From assembly GCF_001312865.1 (NCBI RefSeq), contig NZ_BBER01000001.1, positions 434,001-498,000 on the forward strand: 64,000 bases of DNA, read 5' to 3'. The notes beneath the pieces are model-generated. The model was not told the DNA's origin, did no database searches, and saw only the letters and a program-made list of their open reading frames with translations. The stretch is from Lacticaseibacillus thailandensis DSM 22698 = JCM 13996 (lineage in GTDB: Bacteria > Bacillota > Bacilli > Lactobacillales > Lactobacillaceae). Within the stretch, counting starts at the first letter, position 1. Every line of letters begins with the position of its first letter. This document shows, piece after piece, positions 49,974 through 59,891 of this stretch. The position numbers and the translations under genes were made by a program.

Positions 49974-50879
49974 CTAGTTACGTAAATCCTTTGTGTTGTA
50001 ACCCAAAGTCTTCAGGTAGGCATTGTTGTCACGCCAATCCTTTTGGACCTTGACCCACAGCTTTAAATTAACCGGTTCGCCCAGCAAGGCCTCAATATCC
50101 TGGCGGGACTTGATACCAATCTGCTTGAGCATGGAGTCACCCTTGCCGATAATAATGCCCTTTTGTCCCGGACGTTCAACGAAGATGGTCGCTTCAATCT
50201 GCAGCTTGCCCCCCGCATAGTCCTTCATCCGCTCAACAACCACCGCGGTGGCGTGGGGCACCTCGTCGTGTACTAGGGCCAAAATTTTTTTCGCGGATCA
50301 GCTCGCCAACCACGAAGTATTCGGGATGGTCGGTTAATTCATCATCTGGGTAGTACTGCGGGCCCACGGGCAGTTCAGCCGTTAACTGCTGCAACAGTTC
50401 ATCCACGTTATTGCCCTGGGTCGCAGAAATTGGGAATACTTGGGCAAAGTCGTACATACCGTTGTACTTATCAATTAATGGCAACAAGTCATCCGGGTGT
50501 ACCGCGTCGATCTTGTTGACCAACAAGTACACTGGCTTGGTCACGTGTGCCAGCTGGTTGATGATCCACTGGTCACCTTTGCCGGGCTGTTCGTCGGCGG
50601 CTACCATGAACAGAATCGCGTCGACCTGGTTAAGCGTCGACAACGCCGCCTGATCCATGTAATCGTCCAGAGCATTCTGGGGTTTATGGATCCCCGGGGT
50701 GTCCACGAAGACGATTTGCACGTCAGGGGCGGTGTAAATACCGTTGATTTTGTTGCGGGTGGTCTGCGCTTTGGGTGACATGATGGCCACCTTTTCACCC
50801 AGAATGCGGTTCATAAACGTGGATTTACCCACGTTAGGCCGCCCAATAATGCTACAAAGCCGGAATGATGTTCAGTCAT
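49974..50879 (-). CDS. era: GTPase Era, frameshifted as read
   Basis: 301 residues when repaired, the same as Bacillus Era. P-loop GRPNVGKST (broken here by one lost C near 50848), [20 protein letters not shown], and a C-terminal KH domain ([15 protein letters not shown]). One extra A in the plus-strand T run 50286-50292 cuts before the KH domain. Binds 16S rRNA in 30S assembly. Starts at ATG 50879, with AAGGGGG upstream; the frame is open back into cdd. Confidence 0.94.
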
Positions 50880-50881
50880 GG

Positions 50882-51281
50882 TCATATCCCCCTTGGTGAA
50901 GTATCCTGGCAGCAGTTCACCCACCGTCGTGGCGTCCACTTCTCCATGCAGATTACTGAGGTACACCGGCGTGTCCGCGTCGGCAAATTCGGTCATCACC
51001 TGGCGGCAGGCACCACATGGTGACACCCCGTTAGGCGTGTCCGCAATGACCGCGATGGCACGAATGTGGCGGACACCGGCACTAGCGGCCGCAAAAATTG
51101 CGTTGCGTTCAGCGCACATAGTCAGGCCAAACGAAGCATTTTCAATGTTAGCCCCCGTATAGTGTTGCCCACCATCAGTGACGACGGCCGCACCCACGTT
51201 AAAGTGGGAGTACGGGGTGTAAGCGTTGATGCGGGCATCCTTAGCTTCGGCAACTAATCGTTCAATTTCAGTCTTATTCAT
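50882..51281 (-). CDS. cdd: cytidine deaminase
   Basis: About 132 residues. Zinc ligands in MCAERNAIFAAAS and SPCGACRQVM; YTPYSHFNVGAAVV binds the nucleoside. Deaminates cytidine and deoxycytidine for salvage. As read, the frame continues from ..LLPGYFTKGD without a stop into era. If the GGGGG at about 50888-50892 is really GGGG, cdd ends at a TGA (50882) overlapping an ATG, the normal arrangement. If it is six G, it ends about 10 bases later. Confidence 0.9.
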
Positions 51282-51297
51282 CGTTTAGTGACCCCTA

Positions 51298-51762
51298 TTA
51301 CCGTTCCAGCCCAAAGGCGGACAGGATTTTTTTTCTTGTAACGGTATCATGACCGCTTCATCTTCTGGTTTGATGTGGTCGTAACCGTTCAAGTGTAAGA
51401 AACCGTGCACGACCGTGTAACCCAGTTCGCGTTGGAAACTGTGCCCGTAATCCACGGACTGTGCCCGTACCTTACCGGGCGCAATGAACAAGTCACCGAT
51501 ATTTTCCGGAATGCCCTCGAACCCACTCAGGTCCTCCTGCTCCCCATCCTCAATGGCAAAGCTGATCACGTCGGTCACACGATCCGTGTTGCGGTACTCG
51601 CGGTTAATGCGCCGAATCTCTTCATCGCTGACAATGGTGATCGACATTTCGGTGTCCGGTGCGGAACCGATTTGTTTGGCCGCAAAGTCGACCAGTTTAG
51701 GAACCAACTGCGCGTCGGCATCATCCAACAAGTGGTCATCATCAAAAAAAGCTCAGGTCCAT
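51298..51762 (-). CDS. ybeY: endoribonuclease YbeY, frameshifted as read
   Basis: 153-154 residues when repaired. The zinc site HGFLHLNGYDH and IVSDEEIRRINREYRNTDRVTDVISF are diagnostic. Acts in 16S rRNA 3' maturation and ribosome quality control. One extra base lies in the A run 51744-51750 after MDLSFF. The final ILSAFGLER is out of frame because of the T run at about 51327-51334 (two too many, or one too few). Start 51762 has AAGGAG upstream and overlaps the phoH stop by 10 bases. Confidence 0.92.
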
Positions 51763-52805
51763 GTTTTCTCCTTAATTCTCGTCCTTGTGTTCGTGGTGTT
51801 GTGCCGTTGTTCTGCTTGCCGAGCTGCTTGCCGGCTACCCGGACCGTTTGTACCCCGGTCATACGCGGCGATGATATCGGCCACCACGGGGTTGCGAACC
51901 ACGTCATCGGTGCCAAAGTGGACGAACCGGATATGTGGTACTCGCGTCAGAATCTGTTCAGCCTGAATTAAGCCGCTCCGACCCTTGCTAGGCAAGTCAA
52001 TTTGCGACACGTCACCGTTGACAATCATCTTGGAATTAAAGCCCAACCGCGTCAGGAACATCTTCATCTGCATCTGCGTGGTGTTCTGGGCTTCATCCAG
52101 AATGGCAAAGGCGGAATCAAGGGTGCGGCCCCGCATGTAAGCCAATGGTGCAATTTCAATCACACCGCGCTCCATCAGGCGATTCGTGTGCTCGGTACCC
52201 AAAACTGCGTGGAGCGCGTCGTAAATCGGCCGCAGGTACGGATCGACCTTTTCTTTCAGGTCCCCCGGTAAGAAGCCCAGGTTTTCACCGGCTTCAACAG
52301 CCGGCCGCGTGACGATAATACGCTCCACCTCACCGGCTTTGAGTGCGGCGACGGCCATGACCACCGCGAGGAAGGTTTTCCCCGTCCCCGCCGGGCCGAT
52401 GCCGAAGGTTACGGCATTGTGCTTGATGGCATCCACGTACTGACGCTGGCCAAAGGTCTTGACCCGAATGGCTTTACCCTTGACGTCCTTGATCAACGAC
52501 TCAGAGTACAAATCGGCAAAGTATTCCAAGGTGCCCTTTTGCGCCATTTTGACGGCACTAACCACGTCCTGGCCGGCCGGCTGAATTCCCTGTTGTTGCA
52601 GTGACAACAGGGCTTGCAGGACCTGGTAGGCGGCGCTGGTGTCCGCACTACTGCCCGTAATGCGGATGTCCTGGCCGATCACGGCGGTATCCACGTTCAG
52701 TCCTTCCTGGATGACGGTGAGGTTTGAGTTGTTTACGCCGATCAAGTTGATCATCTGATCGACCGACTCAATAGATAATGTTTTCGTAACTGAGTCTGTT
52801 GCCAA
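51753..52805 (-). CDS. phoH: PhoH-like ATPase
   Basis: About 350 residues. Walker A GIGPAGTGKTFLAVVMA, RPAVEAGENLGFLPGDL, Walker B FAILDEAQNTT and GDVSQIDLP. A PhoH/YbeZ-type ATPase usually adjacent to and functionally linked with YbeY. The AGGAGG at 52813-52818 is only one base from ATG 52811 but seven from TTG 52805, so TTG is the likely start. Tail is basic and Gln/Arg-rich (RQAARQAEQRHN). Confidence 0.92.
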   Translation of the reverse strand: MATDSVTKTLSIESVDQMINLIGVNNSNLTVIQEGLNVDTAVIGQDIRITGSSADTSAAYQVLQALLSLQQQGIQPAGQDVVSAVKMAQKGTLEYFADLYSESLIKDVKGKAIRVKTFGQRQYVDAIKHNAVTFGIGPAGTGKTFLAVVMAVAALKAGEVERIIVTRPAVEAGENLGFLPGDLKEKVDPYLRPIYDALHAVLGTEHTNRLMERGVIEIAPLAYMRGRTLDSAFAILDEAQNTTQMQMKMFLTRLGFNSKMIVNGDVSQIDLPSKGRSGLIQAEQILTRVPHIRFVHFGTDDVVRNPVVADIIAAYDRGTNGPGSRQAARQAEQRHNTTNTRTRIKEKTWT

Positions 52806-53063
52806 GAACATGCCTCCTGAATTTATTTGTAGCTCAAGTTTACCACACAAAGACAACGGGCAAACCGCAATCCGACGGGTACGACCACGAAAAAGTGGGG
52901 CGTGTCAGCAATTTGCTCATTGTATACAAACGTGGACCAGCACCAAACTATGCTGATCCACGGTAATTGATACGTTGGTAGCCACAAAATGTGCGCCAAC
53001 CCACACCATTGCGCCATCATTCACTGGTATGCAACCGCTTCGTTGGCCAAATTAGTGGTCCGA

Positions 53064-53507
53064 CTAGTTCAACTTAGCCTTTACCAACCGACTAACTACA
53101 GCGCCATCGGCCTTCCCCTTCACCTGGGGCATGACGGCCTTCATTACCAGACCGAACTGCTTAGCACTGGTGGCACCAGTTTTGGTAATAGCCGCATCCA
53201 CAATATCACTGACCTCTTGTTCTGACAGCGGTTGTGGTAGGTAACGCTGAACGATCTTGATTTCTTGCTGGGTCTCGTCAGCCAGGTCCTGGCGGTTACC
53301 CTTAGTAAATTCATCGAGTGATTCCTTACGCTGTTTGAGTTGGGTCGACAGTACTGCGATTTCTTCGTCAGCACTGAGATCATGACCGGCCTGAATCTTG
53401 GCGTTAGTCAACGCACTCTTGAGTGAGCGGATCACGTTCAGGCCCACCTTATCGTGTGCCTTCATTGCGGTCTTCAAATCTTCCATCAACTTATCATTGA
53501 GAGCCAT
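53064..53507 (-). CDS. yqeY: GatB/YqeY domain protein
   Basis: 147 residues. DKLMEDLKTAMKAHDKVGLNVIRSLKSAL, the all-helical YqeY N-terminus, and the C-terminal GatB-like tRNA-binding motif (KQFGLVMKAVMPQVKGKADGAVV). Molecular role uncertain, perhaps tRNA-related. Follows rpsU as usual. Confidence 0.93.
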   Translation of the reverse strand: MALNDKLMEDLKTAMKAHDKVGLNVIRSLKSALTNAKIQAGHDLSADEEIAVLSTQLKQRKESLDEFTKGNRQDLADETQQEIKIVQRYLPQPLSEQEVSDIVDAAITKTGATSAKQFGLVMKAVMPQVKGKADGAVVSRLVKAKLN

Positions 53508-53623
53508 TACGTTTCCATCCTCTTACGTTTATTTGGTGCGAGTGCACCACGTCTAGTACCCGTACACTACTTTAACACTGTTGTGCGCCTGGCGCATAAA
53601 ACCGGTAGCGGTGGGCAAAGTAA

Positions 53624-53654
53624 AACCACCCGCATGTAATCATGTGGGTGGTTG
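53624..53654 (-). terminator. terminator-like hairpin after rpsU
   Basis: AACCACCCACATG pairs with CATGCGGGTGGTT (one mismatch), followed on the minus strand by TTTT. It probably reduces read-through from rpsU into yqeY. Confidence 0.7.
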
Positions 53655-53675
53655 CGACGTACACTCTAAACTTGA

Positions 53676-53858
53676 TTAGAACTTACGCTTCTTGCGCTTA
53701 CGTGCCGCCTCAGACTTAAGCTTACGCTTAACGCTAGGCTTTTCGTAGAATTCACGCTTGCGGTATTCGGCCAGAGTGCCAGACTTAGAAACCGTCCGCT
53801 TAAACCGGCGGAGTGCATCGTCGAGAGATTCGTTTTTCTTAACAACTGTCTTTGCCAT
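53676..53858 (-). CDS. rpsU: 30S ribosomal protein S21
   Basis: 60 residues, very basic: [40 protein letters not shown] and the KRKKRKF end. GGAGGGAGGG lies upstream of the ATG. Confidence 0.97.
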   Translation of the reverse strand: MAKTVVKKNESLDDALRRFKRTVSKSGTLAEYRKREFYEKPSVKRKLKSEAARKRKKRKF

Positions 53859-54075
53859 GTGCTATCCCTCCCTCCGGATCGGTGTAATTGCGGACGAATC
53901 GGCCCAACAATTCTTAAATATTATAGCTAAACACGGCCCCATCGTCAATGTTATCCTGCATAAAAATTGAAAATTACACCAGATGGTCCGCATTATTTCG
54001 GTGTGCCTACGCATTATGATATGATAGCGGTATCAAAGATGCACGTATTTTCATGCAGAAGGAGCAGATGCGCCC

Positions 54076-54900
54076 ATGGCACGAACAATTAACTTTTATA
54101 TTTTATCCGATGCGGTTGGCGAAACGGCCATGCAACTGGCCCACGCTGTTGCCGCCCAGTTCCCGCGTTTGACCCCGCGGTACCTCCGTTATCCATTCAT
54201 TAAGTCCCACCACCAGCTACACGAGGTATTGGACAAAGCCAAGGAGGATGACGGGGTCGTCATCAACACGCTGGCGACTTCCGACCTGGCCGCCGACTCG
54301 GTGGCTTACGCCGAAAAAAATCGGCGTCCTCAACTTTGACGTCTTCTCCCCAATTGTACGGGGAATTAGTCAGAAGTTTACGGAGGAGCCAGTGGCATCT
54401 CTGGCGGGGTACACGACCTGAATGAACAGTACTTTGACCGCATCGACGCCATTGAGTTTGCCGTGACGTACGATGACGGTAAGGACCCGGCCGGCTTTCT
54501 CAAAGCGGACCTGGTGCTACTCGGGGTTTCACGGACCAGTAAAACGCCCCTGTCCCTGTACTTGGCAAATCGCAACATCAAGGTCGCCAACCTCCCCATT
54601 GTGCCCAAGTCATCCATTCCGGACGAAATTTACCAGGTCGACCCCAAAAAGATTGTTGGCTTGACTACCGACCCGCAAATTTTAATGGAATTTCGCCGGC
54701 AACGCATGCTGGCCTACGGGCTGAGCCCCGACACCACCTACTCGGCCCGGGAACAGGTCATGCAGGAACTAGATTATGCTAACCAGCTCTACGCCAAGCT
54801 CGGATGCATGGTAATCAATACCGCTCACCGTTCAATCGAAGAAACGGCCACCCTGATTATGGAGCACCTGGGGATGGATGTGTTCGACAACAATAAGTAA
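54076..54900 (+). CDS. pyruvate, phosphate dikinase regulatory protein (PSRP/YqfL family), frameshifted as read
   Basis: 274 residues when repaired. N-terminus ARTINFYILSDAVGETAMQLAHAVA and the unusual P-loop VLLGVSRTSKTPLSLYLA are characteristic of the bifunctional ADP-dependent kinase/phosphorylase that controls PPDK or PEP synthetase. One extra A in the run 54316-54322 and one missing C near 54392. AAGGAG precedes the ATG. It starts the plus strand after rpsU; in Bacillus yqfL lies near glyQS, so the neighbourhood is conserved. Confidence 0.92.
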
Positions 54901-54916
54901 CTACCAGCAATAATAG

Positions 54917-54953
54917 AGGAGCCAGCAACCACACGATGGTTACTGGCTCCTTT
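54917..54953. terminator. terminator after the PPDK regulatory gene
   Basis: GGAGCCAG-CAACCA pairs with TGGTTA-CTGGCTCC around CACGA (two internal mismatches), then TTTG; convergent with the YitT gene. Confidence 0.7.
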
Positions 54954-54962
54954 GAAATACCC

Positions 54963-55870
54963 TCAGCGAATTTGCGGTTCGTAAAACCGACCCATAATCT
55001 TGACCGCCTCGGTCATGGACACAAAGGCGTATTGGTCCGCCTTTTTAACGGCACTACCCAGATCATTCATTTCCGCGCGACTGATAACGGTAAACAGAAT
55101 CGTCTTTTCTTGGTGCTTAAAGGCACCCTCAACGTCATGCACGATCGTAATGCCGTGCCGTAGCTCACTCTGGATGGTGTTAATGACCTCATGGGGTTTG
55201 GCGGTCACGATCATGACCTGTAAACGCTGCTGACGTGTGTACAACGAGTCAATGATGCGCCCATTAATGAAGATGGACAACGCGGAAATCAGTGCGTGCG
55301 GCCAACTATACATGGCCCCTGCCAGCACCACGATGATGATGTTAAACGCAATGTTGACCTGACCAATCGACGAACCGGTCCGTTTACGGATGACGAGCCC
55401 CAGAATGTCCAGACCCCCAGTGGAAATATTGTTCCGCAGGGCAAAGCCGGTCCCAAAGCCGTTGACCACGGCCCCGAAGATCCCGCAAATAATGGGATCG
55501 GTCGTCAGCGTGGGCACGTGGATCAGCCGTAACATGATGGTAGAGAAGACGACGGCCAAGAACGTGAACATCGTGAACCGGTGGCCAATTTTGCGCCAAG
55601 CCAGGATAAACAGCGGCACGTTTAGCAGGAAGAGCCACGTCCCGGTAGGAAATACGTCCGTCATTTTGATACCACCTGGTAGGGCAAAGTTGAACCAACG
55701 TTGCACCACAGCCGCAATCAGTTGGGCGCCCCGGTGATTCCGGAGGCGTAGACCCCACCTGGTTCCCAGAACATGTTCAGTGCGACAGACACACAGACGG
55801 CGTACAAAAAGGCAGCGGATAACCGACTCCAATTTTGATGACGGCGAATCAAACGGTCAAGCTCTTGCAT
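54963..55870 (-). CDS. YitT-family membrane protein (DUF161 + DUF2179), frameshifted as read
   Basis: 302 residues when repaired. Five hydrophobic segments, the YitT markers NMFWEPGGVYASGITG and STGGLDILGLVIRKRTGSSIGQVNIAFN, and a cytoplasmic DUF2179 domain (HGITIVHDVEGAFKHQEKTILFTVI). One G is missing from a G run near 55724. AAGGAA precedes the ATG at 55870. Function unknown; membership in the family is clear. Confidence 0.87.
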
Positions 55871-56200
55871 AATGCTTCCTTCCCCATTTCGGAACCAACG
55901 ATAATTAGTGTTTTTAGTATACCACGTTGGCCCAATCGGTAAATCTTCTGGTTACTCAATGTTGAGCTGCCGTGTCCACGTAAGTTAGTGAGGTAACCTG
56001 GTTGTCTGGGTGCATCACGGTGGCAGTACGGCATCCACAGGAGCGGGCGTACGCGTCCCATCTCGGCGGACCCTCCCAACGTAAAACGAGCCGGGACCGC
56101 AAATTCGCGGTACCTGGCTCGTTCAATGTTGTCCGCAATCACTACGTGCGGGCAGCACGGGCAGATTAAATATTGATAATTGAGCTCGCGCTGCAGCTAC
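55871..56200. other. intergenic region aspS to yitT: yitT promoter and aspS terminator
   Basis: On the minus strand an extended -10 (TG-G-TATACT, 55917-55925) serves the YitT gene. A hairpin at about 56083-56124 (AACGAGCCAGGTACCGC with GCGGTCCCGGCTCGTT, then TTT) is the aspS terminator. An open frame at 55849-56142 overlaps both elements and shows no protein-like features. Confidence 0.6.
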
Positions 56201-57990
56201 TTAAGCCTCAGGATCATCCTGTTCCTTGCTTGGATCAACCGTCACGCCAATACCTAGTGGTACTAACTGGTCAGGATCAACCGCCGTCGGGGCTTTAGTC
56301 ATTGGTTCGCTAGCCTTACTGTTCTTCGGGAACGCGATGACGTCACGGATGTTGTCCTTGTGCGCCAGCAGCATGGCGAAACGGTCCAAACCGATGGCCA
56401 GGCCACCATGCGGCGGGAAGCCGTACTCCAGAGCATCCAACAGAAAGCCAAACTGGGCGTTGGCCCGTTCTGGTGTAAAGTCTAGCGCCTTGAGCATCTT
56501 TTCCTGGATCTCCCGGGTGTGGATACGGATGGAACCGCCACCCAACTCGTAGCCGTTTAGGATAATGTCGTAACTTTGGGCGTGGGCACTGTGTGGATCC
56601 GTGTCCAGCAAGTGCACGTCCTCTTCGTTTGGCATCGTGAATGGGTGGTGGGCTGGTACCCAGCGCTGGTCCCCTTCGTCAAATTCAAACAGTGGCCAGT
56701 CGACGACCCAGCAGAAGGCAAACTGCTGCTCGTCGATCAGACCCAGGTCCTTACCGAAGAAGGAACGCAGGTAGCCAAGGGTGTCGGCGACGACCTTGAA
56801 CTTATCGGCGGCAAAGAGCACGAGGTCACCACTCTTGGCGCCTAGCGCACTGGTCAAGGCCTGACCATCACCAAAGAACTTGGCGATAGGACCGGAAATA
56901 CCGTCGTCCGTCACCTTCATCCAGGCCAAACCGCGGGCACCAAAACGCTTGATGTAGTCGGCCTGCTTGTCAATCGCTTTACGGGAATACTTGGTAGCAC
57001 CACCAGGTACCACGATGGCGCGCACCATACCGCCATTAGCAACCGCCCCACTGAAGACCTTGAAGTCGCTGTCCTTGACCACGTCAGACACATCCTGAAT
57101 CTCCATACCGAAGCGCAGGTCGGGCTTCTCACTGCCGTAACGGTCCATGGCGTCTTGCCACTTAATGCGCCGGAACGGACGCTGAACCTCAATACCCATG
57201 ACGTCGTGCATGACCTGGGCAATAAGCCTTCCGTCAAGTCCTGAATTTCCTCAGCGCTCAGGAAGGACGTCTCCATGTCGATCTGGGTAAACTCGGGCTG
57301 GCGGTCACCCCGCAGGTCTTCATCCCGGAAACAACGGGCAATCTGGAAGTAACGGTCGAACCCGGCCCCCATCAGCAGTTGCTTGAATAACTGCGGTGAC
57401 TGTGGCAGAGCGTAAAAGGTTCCGGGGTATACTCGGGAAGGTACCAGGTAATCCCGGGCCCCTTCTGGCGTACTCTTAGTCAGATCCGGCGTTTCGATGT
57501 TCACAAAGTCGTGATCTTCAAAGTAACGGTTGGTGGACGCCACGATCTTTGAGCGGGTCATGATGGCCTTTTGCATTTCCGGCCGACGCAAGTCGAGGTA
57601 CCGGTACTTCAACTTCAATTCTTCGGAGGCGTCGACGTTGTCCTCAATGGTGAATGGCGGCGTCTTCGCTTTGTTGAGAATCTCAATTTCGTGAACTTCA
57701 ACTTCGATCTCACCGGACTTCAGGTTGTGGTTAACTTCCTTTTCACCACGACTCTTAACCTGACCGGTCACCGCAATGACGTATTCACTGCGGAGGGTGT
57801 TCGCCACGGCCAGTGCGTCAGGATCGAGGTCCGCCGAAAAGACCAGTTGCACCAACCCTGCACGGTCACGCAGGTCGACAAAAATCAAGTTACCGAGGCT
57901 GCGGCGCTTGCGTACCCAGCCCATTAGGGTGACGGTTTGGCCCAAGTTGGCCGCGGTCACGTCACCCGCATACATTGTGCGTTTCTTCAT
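56201..57990 (-). CDS. aspS: aspartyl-tRNA synthetase, frameshifted as read
   Basis: 596 residues when repaired, bacterial type. OB fold ([24 protein letters not shown]), motif 2 [25 protein letters not shown] insertion, and motif 3 [14 protein letters not shown]. One base is missing near 57226 (before [13 protein letters not shown]). ATG 57990 is chosen over 57996 because AAGGAG is then spaced 7 bases. Cotranscribed with hisS, 37 bases downstream of it. Confidence 0.96.
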
Positions 57991-58027
57991 ATTCATTCTC
58001 CTTAAAACTATTGTGCCGGTGTGGCAA

Positions 58028-59311
58028 CTAATCCGCCGCGGTCAGCCGTGCTAACACGGCGCTAAAGTCATCAGTCAAGGACGCCTGTGGGAGCACTTCT
58101 TGGTGCCCCGTTGCCATGACCTTTACGCTGGCGGTGTGATCAGCCAACTCCTGGCTGCCCAAAGTGATGGTCAGCCGCGCACCGGCTTTGTTCGCCGACT
58201 TAAACTGGGCCTTGGCTTTACGGTCCATGAAGTCCATATCGGCGCTAAAGCCCTGCTTCCGGATGGCGGTTGCTAGCTGCAATGCGGTCGCCTGGGCCGC
58301 GGCGTCGATGGTGACGATGTACGTGTCCAACTGTGACGGCACTGCCTGGTCGCCCAGTAACAGCATCAGTCGCTCCACACCCATGGCAAAACCCACACCC
58401 GGTGTGTCGGGACCGCCCAGTTGTTCAACGAGGCCGTTGTACCGGCCGCCAGCCAAAACCGTGGTGTAACCACTGCCAAAGACGGGACTGCTACTCATGA
58501 CTTCAAAAATCGTGTGGTTGTAGTAATCAAGCCCCCGCACCATGGTACTATCAACTTCGTAATCGATGCCCAAGGCGGTGAGGTTTTGCTTGACGGCTTC
58601 AAAGTGGTCGCGCGCCGCGTCGGTCAGGTAGTCCAGAATGGATGGTGCGTTGGCGACAATCTCCTGATCGTGATGATCCTTACTGTCCAGGATCCGTAGT
58701 GGGTTCTTAGCCAAACGTACCTTGGAATCATCCGACAATTCATCACGGTAAGGGGTGAGGTAATTGACCAAAGCCTGGTGGAAGGCGGTGCGGGTTTTCG
58801 GGTCACCCAGAGTATTAATGACAAACTTCAGGTTGGTGACCCCCATTGTCGTCAGCAGGTCGCGCGCCATCGCAATCGTTTCCGCGTCCAGCGCGGGACT
58901 ACTACTGCCAAAGGCCTCAACACCAATCTGGTGGAACTGCCGTTGCCGGCCAGATTGTGGCCGCTCATAGCGGAACATGGGGCCTTTGTACCAAACCTTG
59001 TACGGCTTGCCAAATTCAGGGCCGTACAGCTTATTTTCCACGTACGCCCGCACGACGCCCGCGGTGCCTTCAGGACGGAGGGCCATCAACCGGTCACCCT
59101 TGTCCTTAAAGGTGTACATTTCTTTGGAAACAATATCGCTGGTTTCACCTGATGAACGGGCAAAAACATCAGCGTTTTCAAAAATAGGGGTACGGATTTC
59201 GTGGTAACGGTAACGGTTGAAAATGTCGCTGGCGACACTTTCGACGTGCTGCCAAGCTGCACTTTCTCCGGGCAGGATGTCCGCCGTCCCCTTTGGTCGT
59301 TGATATGCCAT
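58028..59311 (-). CDS. hisS: histidyl-tRNA synthetase
   Basis: 427 residues, uninterrupted. [18 protein letters not shown], motif 2 [19 protein letters not shown], the his-specific [14 protein letters not shown] and [14 protein letters not shown], and a C-terminal anticodon-binding domain. AGGAGAG precedes the ATG. Confidence 0.97.
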   Translation of the reverse strand: MAYQRPKGTADILPGESAAWQHVESVASDIFNRYRYHEIRTPIFENADVFARSSGETSDIVSKEMYTFKDKGDRLMALRPEGTAGVVRAYVENKLYGPEFGKPYKVWYKGPMFRYERPQSGRQRQFHQIGVEAFGSSSPALDAETIAMARDLLTTMGVTNLKFVINTLGDPKTRTAFHQALVNYLTPYRDELSDDSKVRLAKNPLRILDSKDHHDQEIVANAPSILDYLTDAARDHFEAVKQNLTALGIDYEVDSTMVRGLDYYNHTIFEVMSSSPVFGSGYTTVLAGGRYNGLVEQLGGPDTPGVGFAMGVERLMLLLGDQAVPSQLDTYIVTIDAAAQATALQLATAIRKQGFSADMDFMDRKAKAQFKSANKAGARLTITLGSQELADHTASVKVMATGHQEVLPQASLTDDFSAVLARLTAAD

Positions 59312-59415
59312 TTGCTTACTCTCCTCATGTTAATGTTCAAGTGTAGCCATTAACCGTTGTATTTGTTGTGCTCTCGTAGTCGGTGGCGCTAATAGCCATG
59401 TCAATGGTCGGGACC

Positions 59416-59607
59416 AAAAAAAAACACCCCTCGCCAATTGACGAAGGGTGCGTGCACGGTACCACCTTACTGTTTCACTCAGCCATAACGGTGGCGACCG
59501 GAGTAATATCAGCCTCAGGATTGTCTTGTCGACCATTCCCGGCTTACACTGTCCCGGGTCGCTGCATGCGGTCTCTTCTCGTCCATCACTGGCTACGAAA
59601 GTATTCA
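59416..59607 (-). promoter_or_regulatory. T-box riboswitch of hisS-aspS
   Basis: Minus strand: T-box sequence AAGGTGGTACCGTGC (59455-59470), then a terminator (CACCCTTCG with GCGAGGGGTG and nine Ts, 59416-59450). Specifier codon not settled by eye: both a His and an Asp reading are conceivable, as the operon encodes both enzymes. Confidence 0.88.
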
Positions 59608-59613
59608 GTAATG

Positions 59614-59641
59614 ATAGTACCATTTTCATTTCGTCTGTCAA
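59614..59641 (-). promoter_or_regulatory. promoter of hisS-aspS
   Basis: TTGACA (59636-59641) and TACTAT (59614-59619) with a 16-base spacer, immediately upstream of the T-box leader. Confidence 0.8.
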
Positions 59642-59816
59642 CCAAGTTGCGTAGCTTGGCGACTCCGTACTCTCGGTGGGTATAACGGCATGCTGGCTAG
59701 CCACCATACGGCCAGTCATCCCACCAGACCCGGATTGGTATCACAATCAAACGATAAATATTATGTTTAATTGGTGGACAACGCCGCCCACCCCCTGCGC
59801 TAACGGGGACGACTTT

Positions 59817-59824
59817 GTTATACT
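59817..59824 (+). promoter_or_regulatory. extended -10 promoter of the amidase gene
   Basis: TG-T-TATACT (59816-59824), about 68 bases upstream of the start, without a clear -35. Confidence 0.5.
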
Positions 59825-59891
59825 AGGACTTGTTTACGTGACCCGCACGCACCAGTGGCGGGCACACTATTGCGAGGAGTGTCGATGTAGC

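Noticed and set aside
54976-55233. Plus-strand open frames opposite the YitT gene
   Set aside because: Antisense shadows with no ribosome binding site, while the minus-strand protein matches a known family throughout.
55849-56142. 97-codon minus-strand open frame upstream of the YitT gene
   Set aside because: It covers the aspS terminator and the yitT promoter and overlaps the real yitT start; no protein-like features.
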